Shown in pieces: positions 1-13,086 of a stretch of 64,000 nucleotides of DNA. Under the pieces are notes generated by a model. It was not told where the DNA came from. It worked only from the letters and a program-made list of their open reading frames with translations, and did no database searches. The translations under genes were made by a program, and so were the position numbers. Position 1 is the stretch's first letter. Every line of letters begins with the position of its first letter. This DNA comes from Thiobacillus denitrificans DSM 12475 (GTDB taxonomy: Bacteria > Pseudomonadota > Gammaproteobacteria > Burkholderiales > Thiobacillaceae), in assembly GCF_000376425.1 (NCBI RefSeq), contig NZ_AQWL01000013.1, forward strand, positions 25,447 through 89,446, read 5' to 3'.

Positions 1-1
1 C

Positions 2-226
2 CCGCGCAGCACACTGGCGCAACAGGTGTCGGAGCAGATCAAGCAGCACTTCGGCGACAAGGTGTACGACACCGTGATTCCGCGCAACGTGCGGCTGGCC
101 GAGGCGCCCAGCCACGGCTTGCCGGTGCTGGCCTACGACCGCCAGTGCAAGGGCGCGAAGGCGTATATGGAACTTGCCGAGGAGACGCTCAGGCGCGCCG
201 GCATCACCGCAGGGGAGACAGCATAA
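2..226 (+). CDS. parA: Chromosome-partitioning ATPase ParA/Soj, C-terminal part
   Basis: This is the last 74 residues of a ParA-family ATPase; the Walker A part lies upstream of the window. The visible stretch carries the ParA-typical VIPRNVRLAEAPSHG segment followed by LPVLAYD and a closing amphipathic helix. ParA acts with ParB on parS sites near the origin to segregate the chromosome. Its TAA stop shares one base with the parB start codon (TAATG), so the two are translationally coupled. The family assignment is firm because the neighbour is parB; only the truncation by the window edge limits it. Confidence 0.93.
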   Translation, partial: PRSTLAQQVSEQIKQHFGDKVYDTVIPRNVRLAEAPSHGLPVLAYDRQCKGAKAYMELAEETLRRAGITAGETA

Positions 227-1077
227 TGGCCAAACTCAAGGGACTCGGGCGCGGACTCGACGCGCTGCTGGGCGGCGAAGACAGCGCCGCGCCGCCGCAG
301 GGCGACTTGCGCATGATGAACGTGGCGCACCTGGCGCCCGGCAAATACCAGCCGCGCACGCAGATGGACAGCGAATCGCTGCAGGAACTGGCCGATTCCA
401 TCCGCGCGCAGGGGCTGATGCAGCCGATCCTCGCCCGCGAGGTCGCGGGTGGCTACGAAATCATCGCCGGCGAGCGGCGCTGGCGCGCGGCGCAGCTGGC
501 CGGATTAAGCGAAATCCCGGTGCTGCTGCGCGATGTCACCGACGATGCGGTGGCGGCGATGGCGCTGATCGAAAACATCCAGCGCGAGGACCTCAACGCC
601 ATCGACGAGGCGCACGGCCTGCAGCGCCTGATCCACGAATTCGGCATGACGCACGATGCCGTTGCGCAGGCGGTCGGCAAGTCGCGCGCGGCGGTGTCCA
701 ACCTGTTGCGCCTATTGCATCTGTCGCACCCGGTGCAGGACATGCTCGTCGCCGGACTGATCGAAATGGGCCATGCGCGTGCATTGCTGCCCCTGCAGGC
801 AGGCGCGCAACGCGAACTGGCGCATGAAATCGAAACCCGTGGCCTGTCGGTGCGGGAAGTCGAACGCCGGGTGGCGCGGCTGAAGGACGCCACTGCCGCG
901 CCGGCCAAACGGGCCGTGTCGCGCGACATCCTGCGACTGGAAGAGGCGCTGTCCGATGCGCTTGGCATGACCGCCCACGTGCAGACCGGCAGCAAGGGCC
1001 GCGGCAAGCTGACGCTGCATTTCGCCAGTGCGGACGAGCTTCAGGGCTTGTTGCAACGTCTGGGCATCCGGCTGTAA
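226..1077 (+). CDS. parB: Chromosome-partitioning protein ParB
   Basis: A 283-residue ParB, normal length for chromosomal ParB/Spo0J. The start is the ATG at 226, which overlaps the parA stop and follows an AGGGGAGA ribosome site; translation then opens with the classic MAKLKGLGRGLDALLG. The N-terminal domain holds the GERRWRAA box (residues 82-89), which binds CTP in this family, and ENIQRE (116-121). A helix-turn-helix at about 142-163 would bind parS, and the C-terminus should dimerise. No full consensus parS (TGTTTCACGTGAAACA) was seen in the window. Its position directly upstream of the atp operon is common in betaproteobacteria. Confidence 0.96.
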   Translation: MAKLKGLGRGLDALLGGEDSAAPPQGDLRMMNVAHLAPGKYQPRTQMDSESLQELADSIRAQGLMQPILAREVAGGYEIIAGERRWRAAQLAGLSEIPVLLRDVTDDAVAAMALIENIQREDLNAIDEAHGLQRLIHEFGMTHDAVAQAVGKSRAAVSNLLRLLHLSHPVQDMLVAGLIEMGHARALLPLQAGAQRELAHEIETRGLSVREVERRVARLKDATAAPAKRAVSRDILRLEEALSDALGMTAHVQTGSKGRGKLTLHFASADELQGLLQRLGIRL

Positions 1078-1120
1078 ACCCGTGATAGCGGTGGACGAGC
1101 CATTCTCACCTTTACAACAT

Positions 1121-1159
1121 CACTACATAGTGAAATTCATCATCAAGCTGCTTGATGAT
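1121..1159. other. Two hairpins in the parB-atpI gap
   Basis: The gap holds CACTA-CA-TAGTG (1121-1132) and a better stem, ATCATCAAG-CTG-CTTGATGAT (1139-1159), with nine pairs and a three-base loop. No T-run follows, so this is not a standard intrinsic terminator. It could end parAB transcripts inefficiently, stabilise an RNA end or act as an operator before atpI. The structure is seen directly; the function is not known. Confidence 0.4.
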
Positions 1160-1197
1160 TGCATAGACCGCACTAATTCTAGTACCATAACTGGCTA

Positions 1198-2522
<1,325 letters not shown>

Positions 2523-2578
2523 TTTCCGTAGTACCGATTATCTGGTTTCCTGTTTTCAACTTTAATTTTTATTTTTAG

Positions 2579-2827
<249 letters not shown>

Positions 2828-2894
2828 TTCGCGGGTTGCTGCGAAACCAGTCGCCAACCCCCGTCTTTAACTCCCGTCATTAAAAGGTGCGGAT

Positions 2895-3365
2895 ATGAAT
2901 TTCAACGCAACTTTGATCGGCCAGTCCATCACGTTCATCTTCTTCGTGTGGTTCTGCATGAAGTTCGTGTGGCCGCCGATCATGAACGCGCTCGAAACGC
3001 GCAAGAAGCAGATCGCCGACGGCCTGGCCGCGGCCGATCGCGGCAGGCACGAGCTGGAACTGGCCGCCAAGAAGGCCGGCGACAACATGCGCGACGCCAA
3101 GGCGCAGGCCGCCGAAGTGATCGCCCTGGCTGAAAAGCGTGCGGCGCAGATCATCGAAGAGGCGAAAACGGCCGCCAAGGAAGAGGGCGATCGCCAGCTC
3201 GCTGCTGCTCAGGCCAATATCGAGCAGGAAGCCAACCGCGCACGCGAAAGCCTGCGCGAACAGGTCGCCGCGCTGGCCGTGGCCGGCGCGGAGAAAATCC
3301 TGCGCCGCGAAGTCAACGCGCAAACGCACGCTGACCTCCTGGGCCAGCTGAAAGCCGAGCTGTAA
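2895..3365 (+). CDS. atpF: F1Fo ATP synthase subunit b
   Basis: A 156-residue peripheral-stalk subunit. One N-terminal membrane helix (about residues 8-28, ITFIFFVWFCMKFVW) is followed by a long, charged, alanine-rich coiled coil that dimerises and reaches up to subunit delta. Length and layout match E. coli-type b. It lies between atpE and atpH, with only three bases separating it from atpH. Confidence 0.96.
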   Translation: MNFNATLIGQSITFIFFVWFCMKFVWPPIMNALETRKKQIADGLAAADRGRHELELAAKKAGDNMRDAKAQAAEVIALAEKRAAQIIEEAKTAAKEEGDRQLAAAQANIEQEANRARESLREQVAALAVAGAEKILRREVNAQTHADLLGQLKAEL

Positions 3366-3368
3366 ACC

Positions 3369-3905
3369 ATGAGCGAACTGTCTACCCTGGCACGCCCTTA
3401 CGCCGAAGCGGTGTTCCGCCTGGCGCAGGGCGAAAACGACCTGACGGGCTGGTCGACACGCGTGCAGTCGCTGGCGCTCATCGTGGCGGACGCCCAGGTG
3501 GCGCGCCTGATTGCCGATCCCGCGGTGGCGTCCGAACGCGTGGCTGACCTGATCATCGAGGTGGCCGGAGCCGACCTCGGCGAGCACGGCGCCAATTTCA
3601 TCAAGGTGCTGTCCGAAAACGACCGCCTGCCGCTGCTGCCCGAGATCAGCGGGCAGTTCGAAACCCTGAAGGCGAGTGCCGAAGGCACCCTCGAAGCCAC
3701 TATCACCAGCGCCCAGGAACTGACCCAGGCGCAGATCGACGATCTGGTTGCCGGGCTCAAGGCCAAATTCAACCGCGCGGTGAACGTCCAGGTGGCGGTC
3801 AATGCCGAACTGATCGGCGGCGCGGTGATCGCGATTGGCGACCAGGTGATAGACGGCTCGGTGAAAGGGCGATTGCAGCGCATGTCTTTCGCGCTGCAAG
3901 GCTAA
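3369..3905 (+). CDS. atpH: F1Fo ATP synthase subunit delta
   Basis: A 178-residue F1 subunit that joins the b stalk to the top of the alpha3beta3 head. The N-terminal helical domain starts with the typical [12 protein letters not shown], and the C-terminal part carries the family pattern [20 protein letters not shown]. The length is normal. It starts three bases after the atpF stop, suggesting coupled translation. Confidence 0.96.
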   Translation: MSELSTLARPYAEAVFRLAQGENDLTGWSTRVQSLALIVADAQVARLIADPAVASERVADLIIEVAGADLGEHGANFIKVLSENDRLPLLPEISGQFETLKASAEGTLEATITSAQELTQAQIDDLVAGLKAKFNRAVNVQVAVNAELIGGAVIAIGDQVIDGSVKGRLQRMSFALQG

Positions 3906-3972
3906 TCCGCGCGGCAAGGCGAGTTAACAAGTACCTCACATTTATCGGAACCCGACGGTTCGGAGAACAGAA

Positions 3973-5514
3973 ATGCAATTGAATCCAAGCGAAATCAGCG
4001 AACTGATTAAAGCCAAGATCGAAAACCTTGGTGCATCGAGCGAACTGCGCACCCAGGGCACGATCGTGTCCGTCACCGACGGCATCGTCCGCATTCATGG
4101 GCTGTCCGACGTGATGTCGGGTGAAATGATCGAAATGCCGGGCAACACCTTCGGCGTGGCGCTCAACCTCGAACGCGACTCGGTCGGCGCGGTGATCTTG
4201 GGCGACTACGAACACATCACCGAAGGTGACGTCGCCAAGTGTACCGGCCGCATTCTCGAAGTGCCGGTCGGCCGCGGGCTGCTCGGCCGCGTAGTGAACT
4301 CGCTGGGCCAGCCGATCGACGGCAAGGGCCCCATCGCCGCCGACACCACCATGCCGATCGAGCGCATCGCGCCCGGCGTGATCGAGCGTAAATCGGTCGA
4401 CCAGCCGGTGCAGACCGGCTTGAAGTCGATCGACGCCATGGTGCCGGTCGGCCGCGGTCAGCGCGAACTGATCATCGGCGACCGCCAGACCGGCAAGACC
4501 GCGGTCGCGATCGACGCCATCATCAACCAGAAGGGCACCGGCGTGAAGTGTATCTACGTCGCCGTCGGCCAGAAGGCTTCGTCAGTGGCCAACGTGGTGC
4601 GCAAGCTGGAAGAGCACGGCGCCATGGACCACACCATCGTCGTCGCCGCCACGGCTGCCGACGCTGCCGCCATGCAGTACATCGCGCCGTACTCCGGCTG
4701 CACCATGGGCGAGTTCTTCCGCGACATCGGCGAAGACGCGCTGATCGTGTACGACGATCTGACCAAGCAGGCCTGGGCCTACCGCCAGGTTTCCCTGCTG
4801 CTGCGCCGGCCGCCGGGTCGCGAAGCCTATCCGGGCGACGTGTTCTACCTGCACTCGCGCCTGCTGGAGCGCGCCGCGCGCGTCAACGCCGAGTACGTGG
4901 AAAAGATCACCAATGGCGCCGTCAAGGGCCAGACCGGTTCGCTGACCGCATTGCCTATCATCGAAACGCAGGCCGGCGACGTCTCCGCCTTCGTGCCGAC
5001 CAACGTGATCTCGATCACCGACGGCCAGATCTTTCTGGAAACCGACCTCTTCAACGCCGGTATCCGTCCCGCGATCAACGCCGGCCTGTCGGTGTCCCGC
5101 GTCGGCGGTGCCGCGCAGACCAAGGTGATCAAGAAGCTCGGCGGCGGTATCCGTCTGGCGCTGGCGCAGTACCGCGAACTCGCGGCCTTCGCCCAGTTCG
5201 CCTCCGATCTGGACGAAGCAACCCGCAAGCAGCTCGAGCGTGGCCGTCGCGTCACCGAGCTGATGAAGCAGGCGCAATACTCGCCGATGTCGGTGTCGCA
5301 GATGGCGCTGTCCCTGTTCGCGGTCAACAAGGGCTACATGGACGACGTCGAGGTCAACAAGATTCTGCCGTTCGAATCCGCGCTGCTGGCGTTCATGAAG
5401 TCGAAGCATGCCGGCATCATGGATACCATCGAAGCCAGCGGCAACCTGGATGAGGCCAGCGAGACGGCACTCACCGCCGCGGTGGAAGAGTTCAAGAAAA
5501 CCGGCGTCTATTGA
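3973..5514 (+). CDS. atpA: F1Fo ATP synthase subunit alpha
   Basis: A 513-residue F1 subunit. The P-loop GDRQTGKT lies near residue 170 and the alpha-specific signature [17 protein letters not shown] is present downstream. Alpha carries the non-catalytic nucleotide sites and alternates with beta in the F1 head. The N-terminus ([19 protein letters not shown]) matches the family and supports the start at 3973. It belongs to the same operon and shows nothing unusual. Confidence 0.98.
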   Translation: MQLNPSEISELIKAKIENLGASSELRTQGTIVSVTDGIVRIHGLSDVMSGEMIEMPGNTFGVALNLERDSVGAVILGDYEHITEGDVAKCTGRILEVPVGRGLLGRVVNSLGQPIDGKGPIAADTTMPIERIAPGVIERKSVDQPVQTGLKSIDAMVPVGRGQRELIIGDRQTGKTAVAIDAIINQKGTGVKCIYVAVGQKASSVANVVRKLEEHGAMDHTIVVAATAADAAAMQYIAPYSGCTMGEFFRDIGEDALIVYDDLTKQAWAYRQVSLLLRRPPGREAYPGDVFYLHSRLLERAARVNAEYVEKITNGAVKGQTGSLTALPIIETQAGDVSAFVPTNVISITDGQIFLETDLFNAGIRPAINAGLSVSRVGGAAQTKVIKKLGGGIRLALAQYRELAAFAQFASDLDEATRKQLERGRRVTELMKQAQYSPMSVSQMALSLFAVNKGYMDDVEVNKILPFESALLAFMKSKHAGIMDTIEASGNLDEASETALTAAVEEFKKTGVY

Positions 5515-5536
5515 TAGACCGCGCTGATTTGCAGCC

Positions 5537-5564
5537 GCTGGTTTAAGGAGGCTGGTTTAAGGAG
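5537..5564 (+). repeat. Tandem 14-bp repeat carrying two ribosome sites before atpG
   Basis: The sequence GCTGGTTTAAGGAG occurs twice back to back (5537-5550 and 5551-5564). Each copy contains an AAGGAG Shine-Dalgarno. Only the second is correctly spaced for the atpG ATG at 5570. A recent slip duplication is the simplest explanation. Confidence 0.8.
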
Positions 5565-5569
5565 CAAGT

Positions 5570-6442
5570 ATGGCAGCCGGAAAAGAGATACGGACCAAGA
5601 TCAAGAGCGTGGAAAACACGCGCAAGATCACCAAGGCCATGGAAATGGTGGCGGCGTCTAAAATGCGCAAGGCGCAGGAACGGATGAAGGCCGCGCGCCC
5701 GTACGCCGAAAAAATTGCCCGCGTAGCCACCCATCTGGCCTACGCCCACACGGAATACAAGCACCCGTTCGTGATCGCGCGCGACAACGTCAAGCGCGTT
5801 GGCATCGTCCTCATCAGCTCCGACAAGGGCTTGTGCGGCGGTCTCAACACCAATGCCTTCCGCGTGGTGGTGAACCAGATGAAACAGTGGGAAGCTGCCG
5901 GCGTCGGCATCGACGTCACCGCGATCGGCAACAAGGGGCTGGGTTTCATGCAGCGTCTCGGCGTCAATGTGGTATCGCAGCTCACCGGCCTGGGCGACAC
6001 CCCGCACATGGACAAGCTGATCGGCCCGGTCAATGTCATGCTGAATGCCTACATGGAAGGCAGGATCGATGCCCTCTACATCGTCTACAACCGCTTCATC
6101 AATACGATGAAGCAGGAACCGACGCTGACCCAGCTGCTTCCGCTGGCGCAGATGGAAGACGCTGAAGAGGCCAGCCTGAAAACGCACTGGGACTATATCT
6201 ACGAGCCCGATGCCAAACCGGTGGTCGACGGCATGCTGATGCGCTACATCGAATCGCTGGTATATCAGGGCGTGGCCGAGAACATCGCGTGCGAACAGTC
6301 GGCGCGGATGGTGGCGATGAAGGCCGCCTCCGACAATGCCAAGGACGTGATCGGCGAGCTGAAGCTGATCTACAACAAAACTCGCCAGGCCGCGATCACC
6401 AAGGAACTGTCCGAGATCGTCGCTGGTGCTGCCGCGGTTTAA
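5570..6442 (+). CDS. atpG: F1Fo ATP synthase subunit gamma
   Basis: A 290-residue central-stalk subunit that rotates inside F1. The N-terminal helix ([28 protein letters not shown]) and the closing C-terminal helix ([15 protein letters not shown]) form the coiled coil; the [11 protein letters not shown] motif is present. Length and ends agree with proteobacterial gamma. It is preceded by a duplicated ribosome site. Confidence 0.97.
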   Translation: MAAGKEIRTKIKSVENTRKITKAMEMVAASKMRKAQERMKAARPYAEKIARVATHLAYAHTEYKHPFVIARDNVKRVGIVLISSDKGLCGGLNTNAFRVVVNQMKQWEAAGVGIDVTAIGNKGLGFMQRLGVNVVSQLTGLGDTPHMDKLIGPVNVMLNAYMEGRIDALYIVYNRFINTMKQEPTLTQLLPLAQMEDAEEASLKTHWDYIYEPDAKPVVDGMLMRYIESLVYQGVAENIACEQSARMVAMKAASDNAKDVIGELKLIYNKTRQAAITKELSEIVAGAAAV

Positions 6443-6487
6443 GGTCAACAGAATTCAATTGATTAGGCCAAGATTTAATTTGATTAG

Positions 6488-7876
<1,389 letters not shown>

Positions 7877-7887
7877 TGATGAGGGGA

Positions 7888-7955
7888 TAGGAGCCAGGAA
7901 TCAGGGGAGGCGGTGCGCTGCGCGCCTTTTCCTAGCCTTTAAACCCTGGTTCCTA
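7888..7955. repeat. Imperfect inverted repeat between atpD and atpC
   Basis: TAGGAGCCAGG (7888-7898) pairs over 11 positions, one of them G-T, with CCTGGTTCCTA (7945-7955). The spacer contains a GGCG...CGCC stem. The text TAGGAACCAGG resembles small palindromic elements scattered between genes in some betaproteobacteria, but that comparison is from memory. The ends look mobile-element-like, with no coding capacity. Confidence 0.45.
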
Positions 7956-7978
7956 GACCCTGCATACGAGGTTAAAAA

Positions 7979-8401
7979 ATGGCCATGACACTACACGTCG
8001 ATATCGTCAGCGCAGAAAAATCACTCTACTCCGGCACCGCCGAAGTGGTGATTGCCCCCGGCACGCGCGGCGAACTCGGCATCTACCCGCGCCACACCCC
8101 GTTGTTGACCACGCTGAAGCCCGGTTCGGTACGCATCAAGGTGCCCAACCAGGCCGAAGAAGAACTGGTCTACGTATCCGGCGGCATCCTCGAGGTACAG
8201 CCCAATGTCGTTACGATCCTGTCCGACTCTGCAGTTCGCGGCGCCGACCTTGACGAGGCCAAGATTCTCGAAGCTAAACGCGCCGCCGAAGAAGCGATGA
8301 AAAACAAGGCGGCCACGATCGATTATGCGCAAGCCCAGGCTGAACTCGCCCAAGCCGTGGCGCAACTGGCTGCAATCAAGAAATTGCGCAAGTTGACCTG
8401 A
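7979..8401 (+). CDS. atpC: F1Fo ATP synthase subunit epsilon
   Basis: A 140-residue F1 subunit that couples the central stalk to the c-ring and restrains ATP hydrolysis. The N-terminal beta-sandwich ([25 protein letters not shown]) and the C-terminal two-helix hairpin ([27 protein letters not shown]) are both present. ACGAGG precedes the ATG at 7979; a second ATG two codons later is possible. It is the last gene of the atp operon. Confidence 0.96.
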   Translation: MAMTLHVDIVSAEKSLYSGTAEVVIAPGTRGELGIYPRHTPLLTTLKPGSVRIKVPNQAEEELVYVSGGILEVQPNVVTILSDSAVRGADLDEAKILEAKRAAEEAMKNKAATIDYAQAQAELAQAVAQLAAIKKLRKLT

Positions 8402-8423
8402 TCGACCATCCACTGACAGCCTG

Positions 8424-8453
8424 AAAAAAGCAACCCGCAGGTTGCTTTTTTTT
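8424..8453 (+). terminator. Intrinsic terminator of the atp operon
   Basis: AAAAAAGCAACC (8424-8435) and GGTTGCTTTTTT (8440-8451) form a perfect 12-bp stem around the loop CGCA, and the T-run continues to 8453. It lies 23 bases after the atpC stop. Confidence 0.95.
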
Positions 8454-8842
8454 ATGGTGCAAATTATGGTGAAGACATCGAAGCTTGTTTGGTCCGCAAG
8501 AAACACAAAGCCCAGAGGGATGAAAAAGCGGATGGAAATACAATGCATGCCTGGTCATACCGTGATCAGCCCAGCAATCATGATTGACCGGAATGAAAGC
8601 CGAACATGGTTATTTAATGGGCCAGGCCGCGTGCGGATTAAGCACAAACTGTAAAAACTTGATAAAAAAGCGGGGAGAACCAATTTTCGAGCCATGAATG
8701 GGTTTACATTTCGGGCATCGTTGACGAAATTCCGTTTCGCTGGCCCTTAGATATCAATTTATGGACATGGACGGAGGTATGCACTGCATAACTTCCTCAA
8801 GACACATCAGAGTTTGTTGAAATTCATCACAGGAGCTTAAAC
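8454..8842. other. Intergenic region without a convincing gene
   Basis: A 389-base gap of lower GC than its surroundings. An open frame at 8442-8654 starts inside the atp terminator and has no recognisable features. The last 20 bases contain the ribosome site (CAGGAG) for the next gene, so the promoter of that gene should lie here, but no clear -35/-10 pair could be assigned. Confidence 0.6.
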
Positions 8843-9646
8843 ATGCGAGTAACCCCCTTTCTTTTCAGTGTTCTTGGTGCAACTTTGATTTCTGCCGGAG
8901 TTGTCAGCGCACAAGCGGCCGAAGGCACTTTTTACGACCCGACCAATGCGGCCAGTCCGACTGGAAAAACCATTGGCTACGAGCTTTTCAGAACTATCGG
9001 CTGCCCTGGCAAGGGGCTTCTCGATACGCCTTGCAAGGATATTGACAGCGACGGCGACGGCGTGTTCGATAGCAAGGACAAATGCCCCGGCACGCCGGCT
9101 GGCCGCAAGGTCAATGCCGACGGTTGCGAACTGGACAGCGACGGCGACGGCATTGTGGATGGCGAGGACAAATGCCCCACGGTGTACGCCAAAACGGCTG
9201 ACGGCTGCCCGCCACCTGTCGCCGCAGTCGCGCCGGTAGCGGAACCCGCTCCCGCGCCGGTAGCGGAACCTGCACCTGCACCTGCGCCGGTCGCCGCGCC
9301 TGCCCCGAAGGTCCTGAAGCTGGAAGGCGTTAATTTTGATTACGACCAGGCTGTTGTGCGTCAGGAAGACTTCGCTGTCCTCGACCAGGCCGCCGCGACG
9401 CTGAAGGAATGGGGTGAAGTGAAGGTGGAAGTTGCGGGTCATACCGATAGCCGGGGCACTGACGACTACAATATGCGCCTGTCCCAGCGCCGCGCCGACG
9501 CCGTTCGCAACTACATGGTCGACAAAGGTGTTGCAGCCGACCGCCTGACGGCCAAGGGTTACGGCGAATCCCAGCCGGTTGCCGATAACGGGACTGAGGA
9601 CGGTCGCTTTCAGAACCGCCGTGTCGAACTGGTGCCGCAACAATAA
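8843..9646 (+). CDS. OmpA-family outer membrane/peptidoglycan-linking protein with thrombospondin type 3 repeats
   Basis: A 267-residue exported protein. A signal peptide (residues 1 to about 25, ending SAQAAEG) is followed by two calcium-binding thrombospondin type 3 repeats of the form DSDGDGVxDxxDKCP with paired cysteines. A proline-alanine linker (PVAEPAPAP repeated) leads to a C-terminal OmpA-like peptidoglycan-binding domain (VEVAGHTDSRGTDDYNMRLSQRR and GYGESQPVADN). There is no N-terminal beta-barrel of full OmpA size, so it may be periplasmic or anchored by partners. CAGGAG precedes the ATG, and it is a single-gene unit with its own terminator. Confidence 0.9.
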   Translation: MRVTPFLFSVLGATLISAGVVSAQAAEGTFYDPTNAASPTGKTIGYELFRTIGCPGKGLLDTPCKDIDSDGDGVFDSKDKCPGTPAGRKVNADGCELDSDGDGIVDGEDKCPTVYAKTADGCPPPVAAVAPVAEPAPAPVAEPAPAPAPVAAPAPKVLKLEGVNFDYDQAVVRQEDFAVLDQAAATLKEWGEVKVEVAGHTDSRGTDDYNMRLSQRRADAVRNYMVDKGVAADRLTAKGYGESQPVADNGTEDGRFQNRRVELVPQQ

Positions 9647-9677
9647 TTGCGCTTTCGTCCAGCACGGACAATTGAAT

Positions 9678-9705
9678 ACGGGGGCTTCGGCCCCCGTTTT
9701 TTTTT
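9678..9705 (+). terminator. Intrinsic terminator after the OmpA-family gene
   Basis: ACGGGGGC-TTCG-GCCCCCGT (9678-9697), an eight-pair stem with a stable TTCG loop, is followed by T to 9705. Confidence 0.96.
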
Positions 9706-9829
9706 AGCGTCACGCTGGCGCCATCCCGGCTGGCTTAATTATTCGGGCGGACACGCTCAGGCTTTATACTTGGCGCGGGTTTTGCTGCCCCATTTATTTT
9801 GCTGACGCGATACATTCCACACGACACGA

Positions 9830-11206
9830 ATGCATTCCATGCTTGAAATCCTGATTCTCGCAGCGGGCAAGGGCACCCGCATGCGCTCCGATCTGCCCAA
9901 GGTGCTGCATAAGCTGGCGGGCAAATCCCTGCTCGGGCATGTGGTGGATACGGCCCATGACCTCGGCGCGGCGCAGACCTGCGTAGTGTATGGCTTCGGT
10001 GGCGAGGCGGTACCGCAGGCGATGGCTGACGACAAGCTGACGTTTGTGCTTCAGGCCGAACAGCACGGCACGGGGCATGCAGTGAAGCAGGCGCTGCCGC
10101 GACTTTCGGACACCAGCGTGACGCTGGTGCTGTATGGCGACGTTCCGCTGATCCATGCCGCCACCTTGCAACCGCTGGTGGCGGCGGCGCAGGCCGGCCG
10201 GCTGGGCCTGCTGACGGTCGACCTGGCGCAGCCCGACGGTTATGGCCGCATCGTGCGCGAGAACGGCAGGGTGGTGCGCATCGTCGAGCACAAGGACGCG
10301 ACGCCGGCCGAGCGCGCGATTCAGGAAGTCAACACCGGCATCCTTGCGGTGGCGACGCGTCGCCTCAAACAATGGATAAACGAACTGAAGAATGAAAATG
10401 CGCAGGGTGAGTACTATCTCACCGACATCATCGCGCTGGCGGTGCGCGACGGGGTGGCAGTCGACACCCACCAGCCGGCATTCGAGTGGGAAGTGCTGGG
10501 GGTGAACAGCAAGGCGCAGCTGGCCGGGCTCGAACGCATCCACCAGGACGAGATCGCACAGGCGCTGCTCGAGGAGGGCGTGACGCTGATGGACCCGGCA
10601 CGGCTCGACGTGCGCGGCACCCTGAAGTGCGGGCGCGACGTGGTGATCGATGTCAATTGTGTGTTTGAAGGACGCGTGGAACTGGGCGATGACGTGCAAG
10701 TGGGCGCTAACTGCGTGTTGCGCAACACCCGTGTCGCCAACGGGACGCGGATCGACGCCTTTACCCTGGTCGACGATGCCGTCATCGGCGAAGCCAACCG
10801 GCTGGGACCGTTTTCACGCATCCGTCCCGGTACCCGGCTTGCGCGCGACGTGCACGTCGGCAACTTTGTCGAGATCAAGAACAGCCAGATCGACGACGGT
10901 TCCAAGATCAACCACCTGTCCTACGTCGGTGACACCACCATGGGGAAAAAGGTCAACATCGGCGCCGGCACCATCACCTGCAATTACGACGGCGCGAACA
11001 AGCATCGCACGGTAATCGGGGATGAAGTGTTCGTGGGCTCGGACACGCAGCTGGTGGCACCCGTTACGGTCGGCAAGGGGGCGACGCTGGGCGCCGGCAC
11101 TACGCTGACCAAGGACGCGCCTGCCGGCGAACTCACCTTGTCGCGGGCGAAGCAGTTCACCATCGGCGGCTGGAAACGCCCGGCCAAACAGAAAAAGGAA
11201 GGCTAA
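9830..11206 (+). CDS. glmU: Bifunctional N-acetylglucosamine-1-phosphate uridyltransferase / glucosamine-1-phosphate acetyltransferase
   Basis: A 458-residue cytoplasmic enzyme for the last two steps to UDP-GlcNAc. The N-terminal uridyltransferase opens with [23 protein letters not shown] and has LYGDVPL and GEYYLTDI. The C-terminal half is a left-handed beta-helix of hexapeptide repeats, including [18 protein letters not shown] and [10 protein letters not shown]. An in-frame ATG at 9839 fits the family N-terminus equally well, so the start may be three codons later. glmS follows two bases after the stop, forming a pathway operon. Confidence 0.96.
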   Translation: MHSMLEILILAAGKGTRMRSDLPKVLHKLAGKSLLGHVVDTAHDLGAAQTCVVYGFGGEAVPQAMADDKLTFVLQAEQHGTGHAVKQALPRLSDTSVTLVLYGDVPLIHAATLQPLVAAAQAGRLGLLTVDLAQPDGYGRIVRENGRVVRIVEHKDATPAERAIQEVNTGILAVATRRLKQWINELKNENAQGEYYLTDIIALAVRDGVAVDTHQPAFEWEVLGVNSKAQLAGLERIHQDEIAQALLEEGVTLMDPARLDVRGTLKCGRDVVIDVNCVFEGRVELGDDVQVGANCVLRNTRVANGTRIDAFTLVDDAVIGEANRLGPFSRIRPGTRLARDVHVGNFVEIKNSQIDDGSKINHLSYVGDTTMGKKVNIGAGTITCNYDGANKHRTVIGDEVFVGSDTQLVAPVTVGKGATLGAGTTLTKDAPAGELTLSRAKQFTIGGWKRPAKQKKEG

Positions 11207-11208
11207 TC

Positions 11209-13038
11209 ATGTGCGGTATAGTCGGCGCGGTGGCGCAGCGCAACGTCGTTCCTATCCTGCTCGAAGGCCTGCGGCGGCTGGAATACCGCGGCTACGACTC
11301 GGCGGGCCTGGTCACCGTCAACGGCGGCCTCAAGCGGGTGCGCAGCGTGGGCCGCGTAGCCGCGCTGGCGGACGACTGCGCGGCGCAGCAGATACACGGC
11401 CATCTTGGCATCGCGCATACGCGCTGGGCGACGCACGGCGCGCCGTCGGAAGCCAATGCGCATCCGCATGTCAGCGGTAGCCTGGCGGTAGTGCATAACG
11501 GCATTATCGAGAACCATGAAGCCCTGCGTACCCGGCTCAAGTCCGCCGGGTTTGCCTTTTCCTCGGAAACCGACACCGAGGTCATCGCGCATCTGGTCAA
11601 TCTGTATTACCACCAGTCGAAAGACCTGCTCGCGGCCGTGCGTGCCGCGGTAGCCGAGCTTGAGGGCGCCTATGCCATCGGCGTCGTGAGCGAAGACGCG
11701 CCCCATCGGCTGATCTGCGCGCGCAGGGGCAGCCCGCTGCTGATCGGGCTGGGTATCGAGGAAAATTTCATTGCTTCCGACGTCTCGGCGCTGCTGCCGG
11801 TGACTCAGCGGGTGATGTATCTGGATGAAGGCGATGTCGCCGACATCGGGCTGCTGGCGGTGACGGTGTACGACGCCGCGGGCAACCGGACCGACCGCAG
11901 CGTGCACATCTCCGAGTTGTCGGCCGACATGGCCGAACTTGGCAACTACCGTCATTTCATGCAGAAGGAAATCCACGAGCAGCCGCGCGCGCTGACCGAT
12001 ACCCTGCTGACCGCGGTGGCACAGGATCATATCCAGCCCGAATGGTTCGGCTTCGACGCCGCCGAGGTGCTGGCCAGGGTAAACGCGGTGACTTTCCTCG
12101 CCTGTGGCACCAGCTTCCATGCGGCGAAAGTGGCCACGTACTGGCTGGAAGAGATCGCGGGGATTCCGGCGCATGCGGAAATCGCCAGCGAATACCGTTA
12201 TCGCACGTCGGTGCCCAATCCCGATGCGCTCGTCGTCACCATCTCGCAGTCGGGCGAAACCGCCGACACGCTGGCGGCGCTGAACCACGCCAGGGAACTG
12301 GGCCAGGACAAGACGCTGACCATCTGCAACGTGCCCGAATCGGCGCTTACCCGCGCATCGCGGCTGAAATTCCTCACCCGTGCCGGCCCGGAGATCGGCG
12401 TTGCCTCGACCAAGGCCTTCACCACCCAACTCGCCGCTCTGTTCCTGCTGACCCTGGTGCTGGCCAAGCTGCGCGGCCGCCTCACCGCGCAGCAGGAAGC
12501 CGCACACCTGGCGGCGCTGCGCAGCCTGCCGAATAAGGTGCAGCAGGTGCTGGCGCTGGAGCCGCAGGTCGAAGCCTGGTCGCAGCGCTTCGCCAACAAG
12601 CAGCACGCGCTGTTCCTCGGCCGCGGCGTGCATTATCCGATCGCCCTTGAAGGCGCGCTGAAGCTGAAGGAGATTTCCTACATCCACGCCGAAGCCTACC
12701 CGGCGGGTGAGTTGAAACACGGCCCGCTGGCGCTGGTGGACGAGGACATGCCGGTGATCGCCATCGCCCCCAACGACCAGCTGATCGAAAAGCTGAAGTC
12801 GAATCTGCAGGAAGTGCGCGCGCGCGGCGGTGAACTGTATGTGTTCGCCGACGGCGACGTGCACATTGAGGAGTCGGCCTTCGTGCACGTCATCAAACTG
12901 CCCGGTGGCCGCAACGGCGCCCTGTCGCCAATTCTGCATACCGTGACGCTGCAGATGCTGTCGTATCACGCCGCCCTGCAAAAAGGCACTGACGTGGACA
13001 AGCCGCGCAACCTGGCGAAATCGGTAACCGTGGAGTGA
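11209..13038 (+). CDS. glmS: Glutamine-fructose-6-phosphate aminotransferase (isomerising)
   Basis: A 609-residue enzyme making glucosamine-6-phosphate from fructose-6-phosphate and glutamine. The N-terminal Ntn-hydrolase domain starts MCGIVGAV, so Cys becomes the first residue after Met removal. Two SIS domains follow, with [13 protein letters not shown] and [26 protein letters not shown]. The C-terminus ends LAKSVTVE as in the family. Its operon with glmU puts the first and last UDP-GlcNAc steps together. No glmS ribozyme is visible or expected. Confidence 0.97.
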   Translation: MCGIVGAVAQRNVVPILLEGLRRLEYRGYDSAGLVTVNGGLKRVRSVGRVAALADDCAAQQIHGHLGIAHTRWATHGAPSEANAHPHVSGSLAVVHNGIIENHEALRTRLKSAGFAFSSETDTEVIAHLVNLYYHQSKDLLAAVRAAVAELEGAYAIGVVSEDAPHRLICARRGSPLLIGLGIEENFIASDVSALLPVTQRVMYLDEGDVADIGLLAVTVYDAAGNRTDRSVHISELSADMAELGNYRHFMQKEIHEQPRALTDTLLTAVAQDHIQPEWFGFDAAEVLARVNAVTFLACGTSFHAAKVATYWLEEIAGIPAHAEIASEYRYRTSVPNPDALVVTISQSGETADTLAALNHARELGQDKTLTICNVPESALTRASRLKFLTRAGPEIGVASTKAFTTQLAALFLLTLVLAKLRGRLTAQQEAAHLAALRSLPNKVQQVLALEPQVEAWSQRFANKQHALFLGRGVHYPIALEGALKLKEISYIHAEAYPAGELKHGPLALVDEDMPVIAIAPNDQLIEKLKSNLQEVRARGGELYVFADGDVHIEESAFVHVIKLPGGRNGALSPILHTVTLQMLSYHAALQKGTDVDKPRNLAKSVTVE

Positions 13039-13086
13039 GGCCGGAGATCCGCGGCGCATCCGTGCTGCGGAATCGAATGGTGCGGC

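Noticed and set aside
4582-5409. Long minus-strand frame opposite atpA, and similar long frames opposite gltB, atpD, argS and others
   Set aside because: These are antisense shadows caused by high GC at third codon positions; composition is unlike real proteins and the opposite gene is certain.
8442-8654. Plus-strand frame of 70 codons after atpC
   Set aside because: It begins inside the atp terminator stem, has no ribosome site and shows no protein-like features.
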